From Chloroflexota bacterium (GTDB lineage: Bacteria > Chloroflexota > Anaerolineae > SpSt-313), in the NCBI GenBank assembly GCA_029553955.1, contig JAKPJZ010000190.1, positions 1 through 48,437 on the forward strand: 48,437 nucleotides of DNA, given 5' to 3'. This document shows, in pieces, positions 7,616 to 14,555 of the stretch. The notes beneath the pieces are model-generated. The model made no database searches and had not been told where the DNA came from. It worked only from the letters and a program-made list of their open reading frames with translations. Numbering within the stretch: the first letter of the stretch is position 1; each line of letters starts with the position of its first letter. The position numbers and the translations under genes were made by a program.

Positions 7616-8749
7616 CCCTAACCCCCCCAAAGTAGCGTGGTAGGCGGCGAGCAGGGCCTGCGCCGCTGCCTCCCAGGTGAAGCGCTGCGCCCGCTCGAGG
7701 CCCGCCGTGCGCAGCGCTGCGCGCAGTGCCTCGTCGCCGAGCGCCCGGTCGAGCCCCGCAGCCAGGCCCTCGGTGTCGTTGGGGTCCACATAGAGCACCG
7801 CCTCGCCGCCAACCTCGGGCAGCGAGGAGACGTGCGACGTCACCACCGGCGTGCCACAGGCCATAGCCTCGAGCACGGGGATGCCAAAGCCTTCGTAGAA
7901 CGAGGGGTAGGCCAGGCACGAGGCCAGGGTGTAGAGGGCCGGCAGGTCGGCGTCGGCCACATGGCCCAGAAAGCGCACGCGCTCTTCAAGGCCCAGCTCG
8001 CGCACCTGCGCAAAGATCGGTTCGTAGAGCCAGCCCTTGCCGCCCGCAATGATCAGATCGTGCGGCAGGCTACGGCGCGCCGCCAACTGGGCATAGGCCG
8101 CGATCAGCCCGGCAAAGTTCTTGCGCGGCTCGAGCGTCCCCAGCCCCAGGATGAACGGCCGCTCGAGCCGATAGCGGCGGCGCACACCGGCCAGCGCCTC
8201 AGCGTCGGCCACGGGCTCAAAGCGCGCCTCGACCCCAGGGTGGACCACGCGCACCCGCTCGTCGGCCACCCCCAAGAGCTCGATGACGTCGTGCCGCGTG
8301 TTCTCCGAGTCGGCGAGGATGAGGTCGGCGCGGCGCGCCGAGCGCGGCACGACGCGCGTCAGATACTCGCGCAGCACGGGGTGGGCGCACTGCGGCACGC
8401 GCAGGAAGGTGAGGTCGTGCACCGTCAGCACGGTACGCGCCCGCAGCACCGGCGGCAGCACAAAGTCGGGCGAGTGAAAGAGGTCGAGCCGCCCCAGGAA
8501 GAGCTCGATGGGCAGCGGCAGGCGCAGCCGTTGCCACACGAGCGAGGTCTCGCGGTCGGTCAGCGGCGCCAGGCAAGCGCGGACGTTGGCGCCCCCAGGC
8601 ACGTCGGCCGGCACCCCGCGCGCGGCGACGAACAGCCGGTAGCTGCTCTTGTAATCCAGCGCCAGCAGGGCGCCGATCAGGCCCCGTGTGTAGCGGCCAA
8701 TGCCCGCCCCCTGGCGTACGGCGGCCGTATAGTCGATGCCAATCTGCAT
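7586..8749 (-). CDS. GT4-family glycosyltransferase (copy A)
   Basis: The 387-residue enzyme has the two-Rossmann GT-B fold: the N-terminal [21 protein letters not shown] glycine loop, VLTVHDLTFLRVP, then the C-terminal nucleotide-sugar domain with FILGLGTLEPRKNFAGLI and the EX7E motif in [20 protein letters not shown]. It likely adds a sugar to a lipid-linked or surface polysaccharide from the cytosolic side of the membrane. The start is ATG 8749, where similarity to its neighbour begins. The last ten or so codons (PIPFRTDTP) are read from the right end of a repeat element. It is a tandem duplicate of the next gene, with over half the residues identical by eye. Confidence 0.88.
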   Translation of the reverse strand: MQIGIDYTAAVRQGAGIGRYTRGLIGALLALDYKSSYRLFVAARGVPADVPGGANVRACLAPLTDRETSLVWQRLRLPLPIELFLGRLDLFHSPDFVLPPVLRARTVLTVHDLTFLRVPQCAHPVLREYLTRVVPRSARRADLILADSENTRHDVIELLGVADERVRVVHPGVEARFEPVADAEALAGVRRRYRLERPFILGLGTLEPRKNFAGLIAAYAQLAARRSLPHDLIIAGGKGWLYEPIFAQVRELGLEERVRFLGHVADADLPALYTLASCLAYPSFYEGFGIPVLEAMACGTPVVTSHVSSLPEVGGEAVLYVDPNDTEGLAAGLDRALGDEALRAALRTAGLERAQRFTWEAAAQALLAAYHATLGGLGPIPFRTDTP

Positions 8750-8794
8750 GCTTCGGATCCCAATCTGAGAACAGCCACACATGCCTGTCAGCAA

Positions 8795-8963
8795 ACCTGA
8801 CACAGCGATTTCCCTGGCGGCGTATCGATTGGCAAGAACTCGCTGAAGGCCGGCGAGCCTGAGCTCGAGCTCGTAGTGCGCACTACGAGCCGGCCAGCGG
8901 CGAACCGGTTCTTTGCCAGGAAAGGCGGCCCAACCGCCCGCCATGGGAATCGGTGTGACAGGT
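8795..8963. repeat. Foldback element, family CTGACACASCGATTTCC (copy 1, solo)
   Basis: Inverted ends ACCTGACACAGCGATTTCCC at the left and the complement of that kind at the right (GGAATCGGTGTGACAGGT). A 22-bp perfect palindrome centred on GTGC/GCAC (8869-8890) occupies the middle. Other copies: 25339-25662, 28836-28977 and 39474-39798. It fills the 220-base gap between the two glycosyltransferase genes. Confidence 0.85.
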
Positions 8964-8969
8964 CGGCGA

Positions 8970-10106
8970 CTAGGCGTGGCTCGCCAACGATCGGTAGGCC
9001 GCCAGCAACTGCTGCGCCGCTCGCCTCCAGGTGAACTGGGCCGCCCGCTGCCGCCCGGCCCGGCAGAGCCCGGCCCGCAGTTGCTCGTCATGCAGCGCCC
9101 GGTCGAGAGCTGCGGCCAGGCCGTCCACATCGTGCGGGTCCACCAACAGCGCGGCCGGGCCGGCGACCTCGGGTAGCGAAGAGGTGCTGCTGGCCACGAC
9201 CGGCGTGCCGCAGGCCATGGCCTCGAGCGCTGGCAGGCCGAACCCCTCATAGAACGACGGGTAGGCCAGGCAGCCGGCCAGGGTGTAGAGGGCCGGCAGG
9301 TCCTCGTCGGCCACAAAGCCCAGGAAGCGCACCCGGTCGTGCAGCCGCAACGCCTGCACCCGCGCAAAGATCGGCTCGTAGAGCCAGCCCTCGCGGCCGG
9401 CGATGATCAGCTCGTGCGGCAGCGAGCGCTGCGCGGTGAGGCGCGCAAAGGCCTCGATCAGACCGGTCAAGTTCTTGCGCGGCTGCAACGTGCCGACACC
9501 AAGGATGAAGGGACGCTCCAGCCCATAGCGTCGCCGCACGGCCGTGAGCGTATCCGCGTCCTCCACCGGCCGAAAGTGCGCGTCGACCCCAGGGCAGATC
9601 ACCAGCACGCGCTCGCGCGGCACGCCGAGCAACTCGACGAGGTCGCGCGCCGTGCACTCGGACACGGCCAGCACCAGGTCGGCGCGGCGCACCGCGCGGG
9701 GCACGCTGCGCAACAGATAGGCCAGCACGCGCGGGTGCGCATGCTCGGGCACGCGCAAGAAAGAGAGGTCGTGCACGGTCACGATGGTCCGCGCGCGCCA
9801 TACCGGCGGCAGCACAAAGTCGGGCGAATGAAAGACGTCGAGCGGCCCCAGCAAGAGCTCGATCGGAAGCGGCAGGCGCAGGTCCTGCCACAGCCAGGCG
9901 GCCTCGACGTCGGTCAACGGCACCCGGCGCGTCCGCACGTTGGGCGCGTGGGGCGTGTGCCCCTGGGCGCCGCGCCCGGCCACGAAGAGGCGATAGCTAC
10001 TCTCGCGATCCTGCGCCGCGAGCGCCCCGATGATGCCGCGCGTGTAGCGGCCGATGCCCGCACCCTGGCGCACAGCCGCGGTGTAATCGACTCCGATACG
10101 TAGCAC
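8970..10106 (-). CDS. GT4-family glycosyltransferase (copy B)
   Basis: The 378-residue paralogue of the preceding gene has [37 protein letters not shown] and [20 protein letters not shown] with the EX7E pair. The GTG start at 10106 immediately follows the stop of the GtrA gene (10107-10109), which suggests translational coupling in the order gtrA-glycosyltransferase B-glycosyltransferase A. The acceptor is unknown; the context of polymerase and flippase-like genes argues for exopolysaccharide or glycolipid synthesis. Confidence 0.9.
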   Translation of the reverse strand: MLRIGVDYTAAVRQGAGIGRYTRGIIGALAAQDRESSYRLFVAGRGAQGHTPHAPNVRTRRVPLTDVEAAWLWQDLRLPLPIELLLGPLDVFHSPDFVLPPVWRARTIVTVHDLSFLRVPEHAHPRVLAYLLRSVPRAVRRADLVLAVSECTARDLVELLGVPRERVLVICPGVDAHFRPVEDADTLTAVRRRYGLERPFILGVGTLQPRKNLTGLIEAFARLTAQRSLPHELIIAGREGWLYEPIFARVQALRLHDRVRFLGFVADEDLPALYTLAGCLAYPSFYEGFGLPALEAMACGTPVVASSTSSLPEVAGPAALLVDPHDVDGLAAALDRALHDEQLRAGLCRAGRQRAAQFTWRRAAQQLLAAYRSLASHA

Positions 10107-10643
10107 TCATAAGCCTCTATACGTCCAGATTCGATTCACGCCAAAGTTCCAAAAGAGCACCACGACGACCGCGATCGCCTTGGCCAGGTTGTAGCCCAGC
10201 GTCTCCCAACCGGCGAAGACCCAGCGGTCGAGCGACAAAAAGAGCGCCTGGTTGATGAGGTAACCGCCCGCGCTGACGGCGAAGAACTGGGCAAGCTGCC
10301 GGCCCAGCGGCCGCCGGCGCGACTCGGGGAAGGTCCACAGCCGGTTCCACACAAAGTTGCTCAGCGCCGCCAGCGAGAAGGAGACGGTGTTGGCGAGAAA
10401 CTTGGGCGTGGCCAGGCCCAGGATGAGCGCGTTGAGGATGCCGAAATCGACCGCGGTGCCCAGCGTGCCCACGAGCCCGAACTTGACAAAGCGCTCCGCC
10501 TCGCGGCGGTTGGCCACCAACCAGTGGACCACCTGGCTACGGCCTGCCAGCCGGCCGCCAAATGCAGCGACCGCTCGCGCCACCAGGCCCTCATGGGCTG
10601 TCTGCTTCGTGTTCAGAGCCTGCTCCTCAGGCGAATTCCGCAT
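10107..10643 (-). CDS. GtrA-family membrane protein
   Basis: The 178-residue protein has four predicted membrane helices and the GtrA signature FVKFGLVGTLGTAVDFGIL, ALSNFVWNRLWTFPESRRR and NFGVNRIWTY at the end. GtrA proteins are small flippase-like partners of polyprenyl-phosphate glycosyltransferases. No polyprenyl GT2 partner is visible here, but two GT4 genes follow directly. The N-terminal 40 residues before the first helix are long for the family, and an internal start is possible. Confidence 0.86.
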   Translation of the reverse strand: MRNSPEEQALNTKQTAHEGLVARAVAAFGGRLAGRSQVVHWLVANRREAERFVKFGLVGTLGTAVDFGILNALILGLATPKFLANTVSFSLAALSNFVWNRLWTFPESRRRPLGRQLAQFFAVSAGGYLINQALFLSLDRWVFAGWETLGYNLAKAIAVVVVLFWNFGVNRIWTYRGL

Positions 10644-11010
10644 ACCCTAGACCCCATGGATAGCGATTGGCATTACGTGTCCCCTTGACCCTCCAGGTGC
10701 CTACCCGACAGCTCTTGTAGACCACACCCACAAGGGGCTAGTTCCGCAACCGTACTTGCACGTGGTGGCCTGCTATCCGGGCTTCACGCTGCGTGCCCTG
10801 CGCGTGGCATGACGCCGGAACGGAACCCTTTTGGGGGAATTCTCGGCGGGTTGTCTGGCCCATGGCCGCCCGCGGGCCGCCATGGGCCAGACAACCCGCC
10901 GAGAATTCCCCCTCCGGGCCATAGCCGGAGAAAAGCGCAGCGCATCAGCCGGCAGGCGCCCGGAACGCCTGCAATGGCCCGCAAGGCTACGGCGCCCACA
11001 GGGGGCTAGG
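10644..11010. other. Non-coding gap with long palindrome and dispersed repeats
   Basis: No credible gene. It holds copies of the CCCACAAGGGGCTAG module (10728-10745 and 10986-11013) and the 80-bp palindrome at 10833-10912. Apparent ORFs here are produced by the palindrome in both strands. Confidence 0.8.
10833..10912. repeat. 80-bp near-perfect palindrome
   Basis: Arms of 40 bases starting GGGGGAATTCTCGGCGGG pair with a single mismatched position (10867/10878) and no loop. Such a sequence should extrude a cruciform or long hairpin. Centre at 10872/10873. Confidence 0.93.
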
Positions 11011-12567
11011 CTACGGGTTCTGGCCGCGCCTTCGCCCCTGGGCGATGATCCAGGCGGCGAGGCCGAGCAAGAGCCCCACGGTGATGCCCATGCCGTGCAC
11101 GTACAGGTTGTCGAAGAGGTTGTGCACGCTGAGGTGCACCCACATCCCCAACACCCCCAGCGCCAGCCCCCGCCACACGCCCTGCGAGCGCCGTACCGCC
11201 AGGAGGGCGACCCACAGCCCGCCAAACACCCATATGAGGTACGCAGCCAGGCCCGGCAGCCCGGCCTCAGCGGCGATGTTAAAGTAGTAGTTGTGGGCGT
11301 GGCCGAGCGGGTCGGGCCAGCGCGGCAGTGCGTACTTGGCATAGGCCTCGGGATAGTTGCCCAGCCCCAGGCCCGTCCAGGGATAATCGTTGAGCATGGC
11401 CAGCGCCGCCTGCCAGTGAGCCACGCGCTCGATGACGGCAAAGTTGGCATCATCGACCTCGACGCCACGGACGTCAAAGGTTGTCAGGTCGGAGAGAAAG
11501 CCGCCGAAACGCTCCTGTAGCGCCCCCGGCAGCGGCACCCGCCCCCACACCAGCAGGCACAGGCAGAGCGCGAGCACGCCCACCAGCAGCGCGCCCCGCA
11601 GCCAGCGGCCGCCGTTGGCCAGCACGACCGCCGCCACCGCCGCGGCTGCCCCCAGCCAAGCGCCGCGCGACCAACTGGCAAAAAGCCCGAGGGCGATCAG
11701 CCCCCCGCCCACGGCTGCGGCCAGCCAGATCGCGAGCGTCACCCGCCTGCTGGGCAGCGCCTCGCCCGCCGTGGGCGCATCGGACGCCCCCGCCTGCTGG
11801 GGCTGCACAGCGCCCGAGGGCCGGTTGCGCCCCCGAGCGGGCCAGGCCGATAGCAACAGCCCCACCGCCAACGGCAGCGTCAGCCCCAAGAACCCACCGT
11901 AGGGGTTGGGTTGGTGGAAGGTGCCAGCCGCGCGCATAAAGCGCCCCATGAGCACGAACTCGGGCGGCCCGACGCGGGCGAAGAACTGGTACGCTCCCAA
12001 CAGGCCTTGGGCCGCTCCGGCCGCCAGCAGGCCCAGCGCCAAGAGCAGCGCGCCGGCCGCATCCACGGCATTGAGCACCAGCAGGGCCGCCAGCCACAGC
12101 TCGGCCCACTTGAGCATCTCTTTGACGGCGAGCGCGAACGAGCTGGCCGGCAGGAACGAGAGCAGCATCGCCCCCATGAGCGCCAGCCCGGCGGCGCCAA
12201 AGGCCGGCCAGGTCGGGCGCAGCGAGCGGCGCGCCAGTTGCCGCACGAGCCAGACCGCGGCGGTGACGGCCAACAGCATCTCCGCGGCGCCAACCTGCGC
12301 CGGCCCCAGGGAGATACTGCGCAGCGAGCCGAACGGCACGGCCACCGCCAGCAGCGCCAGGCCCAGGGCGGGCCACAAGAGCATGGCCACGCCGACGACG
12401 GCCGCCACCAACAGCGCCGCCGCGTTGGTCAGCGGCAGGCCGGCCAGCGCCCAGGCCCAGAACAGCACCAGCGCCGCCAACGCCAGCCGGCCCAGCCAGC
12501 GCCCATGGGGCAGCCGCTCCCAGGGCCAGGCGGGCACCCGTGCCGCCTGCTCGCCGTTCGTTCTCAC
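11011..12567 (-). CDS. O-antigen ligase/polymerase-like membrane protein
   Basis: The 518-residue protein has about ten to twelve hydrophobic helices and the Wzy_C/O-antigen ligase region: LFASWSRGAWLGAAAAV, then PWTGLGLGNYPEAYAKY and the periplasmic HAHNYYFNIAAEAGLPGL motif with the functional histidine/asparagine cluster. Such proteins transfer or polymerise undecaprenyl-linked glycans on the outer face of the membrane. The start chosen is GTG 12567, 8 bases after AGGAG; a GTG two codons upstream and an ATG at 12681 are alternatives with poorer spacing. It lies between gtrA and the UDP-glucuronate decarboxylase gene on the same strand. Confidence 0.84.
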   Translation of the reverse strand: MRTNGEQAARVPAWPWERLPHGRWLGRLALAALVLFWAWALAGLPLTNAAALLVAAVVGVAMLLWPALGLALLAVAVPFGSLRSISLGPAQVGAAEMLLAVTAAVWLVRQLARRSLRPTWPAFGAAGLALMGAMLLSFLPASSFALAVKEMLKWAELWLAALLVLNAVDAAGALLLALGLLAAGAAQGLLGAYQFFARVGPPEFVLMGRFMRAAGTFHQPNPYGGFLGLTLPLAVGLLLSAWPARGRNRPSGAVQPQQAGASDAPTAGEALPSRRVTLAIWLAAAVGGGLIALGLFASWSRGAWLGAAAAVAAVVLANGGRWLRGALLVGVLALCLCLLVWGRVPLPGALQERFGGFLSDLTTFDVRGVEVDDANFAVIERVAHWQAALAMLNDYPWTGLGLGNYPEAYAKYALPRWPDPLGHAHNYYFNIAAEAGLPGLAAYLIWVFGGLWVALLAVRRSQGVWRGLALGVLGMWVHLSVHNLFDNLYVHGMGITVGLLLGLAAWIIAQGRRRGQNP

Positions 12568-12644
12568 TGCCACAACTCCTGAATAGCGGAATCGGCTTGG
12601 AGCCTCGTTACTGCTCAGCCCGCCACTGCAGGCACGACCTCTGA

Positions 12645-12742
12645 ACCGCGAAGAGCGCCAAGAACGCGAAGGAGACGCCAAGTTGGCAAATCCTGACTGT
12701 GAGCCTTAGCGCCCCCTTCGCGCCCTTGGCGTTCTTCGCGGT
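12645..12742. repeat. Inverted repeat ACCGCGAAG...CTTCGCGGT
   Basis: Arms 12645-12672 and 12715-12742, 28 bases with about three mismatches, separate the O-antigen ligase and decarboxylase genes. This belongs to the dispersed 'GCGAAGAACGCCAAGGGCG' class. No gene in 12568-12765. Confidence 0.8.
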
Positions 12743-12765
12743 CCATATGGATTGGCAAACACGCC

Positions 12766-13710
12766 CTAGCCCAGGCGGTCGCGGAACCACGCGATCGTAT
12801 GCCGCAGGCCCAGCTCCACGGGCACCTCAGGCTGCCAGCCCAGCACGCGCTGTGCCTTGGTGATATCGGGGCAGCGCCGGTTGGGGTCATCGGCGGTGCG
12901 CTGATCGTTAGGCGTCACGAAGCGGATCTCGGAGCGGCTGCCGCTCAGGCGGATGATGAGCCGGGCAAAGTCGAGGATGGTCATCTCGTGCGGATTGCCC
13001 AGGTTCACCGGCTCGACCTCGTCGGAGCGGAGCAGCCGGCAGATGCCCTCGACGAGATCGCTGTAGTAGCAGAAACTGCGGGTGCGCAGCCCGTCGTCGA
13101 ACACGGTCAGCGGCTCGCCGAGGAGCGCCTGCTTGACAAAGTTGGGCACCACGCGCCCGTCGTCGAGGCGCATGCGCGGGCCGTAGGTGTTGAAAATGCG
13201 CACGATGCGCGTCTGCAGGCCGTGCGTGCGGTGGTAGGCCATGGTCAGGGCCTCGGCAAAGCGCTTGGACTCGTCGTAGACGCCGCGCGGGCCCACCGGG
13301 TTCACGTGGCCCCAATAACTCTCGCTCTGCGGGTGCACGGCCGGGTCGCCGTACACTTCGGAGGTCGACGCCAGCAGGAAGCGAGCGCCCTTGGCCCGGG
13401 CCAGGCCAAGCGCCTTGTGCGTGCCCAGAGCGCCGACCTTGAGCGTCTTGATCGGCTCGTTGAGATAGTCCACCGGGCTGGGCAGCGACGCCAGGTGCAG
13501 CACGGCGTCGAGCGGCCCTTCGACGTAGATGTACTCGGTCACGTCGTGCTTGATGAAGCGAAAGCGCTCGTGCCCGGCCAGGTGCTCGATGTTGCGGGTG
13601 CTGCCGGTGATCAGGTTGTCGATGGCCATGACCTCGTGGCCGTCGGCCAAGAGGCGATCGCAGAGATGGGAACCGATAAAGCCGGCGCCGCCAGTGATGA
13701 GTATTCTCAT
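12766..13710 (-). CDS. UDP-glucuronate decarboxylase (UDP-xylose synthase), SDR family
   Basis: The enzyme would convert UDP-glucuronate to UDP-xylose, a precursor for extracellular glycans. The 314-residue extended SDR shows the NAD loop [15 protein letters not shown], the catalytic region [12 protein letters not shown] and [11 protein letters not shown] (YxxxK), [10 protein letters not shown], and the C-terminal [15 protein letters not shown] and [20 protein letters not shown]. This pattern matches UXS-type enzymes closely, although related epimerases cannot be excluded. ATG 13710 has GAAGGG 4 bases upstream. Longer frames upstream run through repeats. Confidence 0.88.
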   Translation of the reverse strand: MRILITGGAGFIGSHLCDRLLADGHEVMAIDNLITGSTRNIEHLAGHERFRFIKHDVTEYIYVEGPLDAVLHLASLPSPVDYLNEPIKTLKVGALGTHKALGLARAKGARFLLASTSEVYGDPAVHPQSESYWGHVNPVGPRGVYDESKRFAEALTMAYHRTHGLQTRIVRIFNTYGPRMRLDDGRVVPNFVKQALLGEPLTVFDDGLRTRSFCYYSDLVEGICRLLRSDEVEPVNLGNPHEMTILDFARLIIRLSGSRSEIRFVTPNDQRTADDPNRRCPDITKAQRVLGWQPEVPVELGLRHTIAWFRDRLG

Positions 13711-14157
13711 GTGCCCTTCCTGTCTGGTTTCCTTGATCCAGCGCTCCAGTATACCGCAAAGCGGCTGACTGTCAACGATGTGCGAACGCGCGGGTGGCTC
13801 GCAGCAGCGTCCGCAGCTCTTGAACCACAGACTCAGCGCCGAATGGGCCTTGTAGGGGCGGTTCGGGAACCGCCACCGCCTTGGCAATGGCGCCGAGGCT
13901 GTGGAGGACTCGCCAACTAACAAAGCAGTTAAAGGCGCCAAGGGGGGCACGGAGGGTTCGGACCACGAGAACGCGAAGGCGACGAAAACGCGAAAGGGGG
14001 GCGGACGGCGGCGCGTGCCAGTGGCGGCGTGGAGCAGGCGGGGGCGGCATAACGGCGATGCCGGGTTGAGAAGTCCGGCCTACGTGTGGGGCGAGGAGAT
14101 AGATCGAGGCGGCTAACGCCATGGCCGCCCTTTGGCTGTGGGCACAGTGGCCGGGGT

Positions 14158-14260
14158 AGAACACTGGTCAAGTACTCCTGCGAAGGCCCCAGGCGGCCGA
14201 ATCGTCGCCCTACGACGCCCACAAGCCGCCTATGGCGCCCAAGGGGGGCTCGGCTCAATA
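14158..14260 (+). repeat. Partial copy of the element found inside the tRNA-Gln gene
   Basis: AACACTGGTCAAGTACTCC, then GCGAAGGCCCCAGG and CGACGCCCACAAG align base for base with the left two-thirds of the insertion at 34729-34834 (read on the minus strand). The right terminal repeat is missing, so this copy is truncated or diverged. Confidence 0.7.
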
Positions 14261-14302
14261 CAGTTCGAACAAGGCGCGCAACCAGGCCACTGCGCTGCTT
14301 TG

Positions 14303-14458
14303 AGTGCCCTCACCCCCGACCCCTCTCCCACTGCGGGGGAGAGGGGGGGATGCGCCGGTCACACGTCTGCAGCAAGGCGCCGTTGGTCTTCGACGATACG
14401 CGGCGCGGGCACCTCCCCTCTCCCCCGCAGTGGGAGAGGGGCCGGGGGTGAGGGCACT
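14303..14458. repeat. CCCTCACCCCCG/CCCTCTCCC foldback element
   Basis: Arms 14303-14347 (AGTGCCCTCACCCCCGACCC...) and 14415-14458 pair nearly perfectly; the 67-base middle is unique. A solo arm of the same sequence follows the amidase terminator at 38384-38427. Confidence 0.85.
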
Positions 14459-14555
14459 CGGCGTCTGGCACGCGGGAGGCCTGCCCACTTGGGCAGCATC
14501 GGGGCTAGTGCTTCGTGATGGCGATGACCCTCTGCATCGCGAAGCGGGGCGCCTG

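Larger units (their letters stand above)
13711..14555. other. 845-base repeat-packed gap without a gene
   Basis: Contents: a GTAGGGGCGGTTCGGGAACC palindrome (13852-13874), an incomplete AACGCGAAGGCG-type repeat (13930-14000), a half copy of the tRNA-interrupting element (14158-about 14260), and the 156-bp CCCTCACCCCCG foldback at 14303-14458. All long frames here are repeat artefacts. Confidence 0.75.

Noticed and set aside
13772..14164. Small ORFs in the repeat-rich gap
   Set aside because: Translations follow the repeat units on both strands, without a binding site or family likeness.
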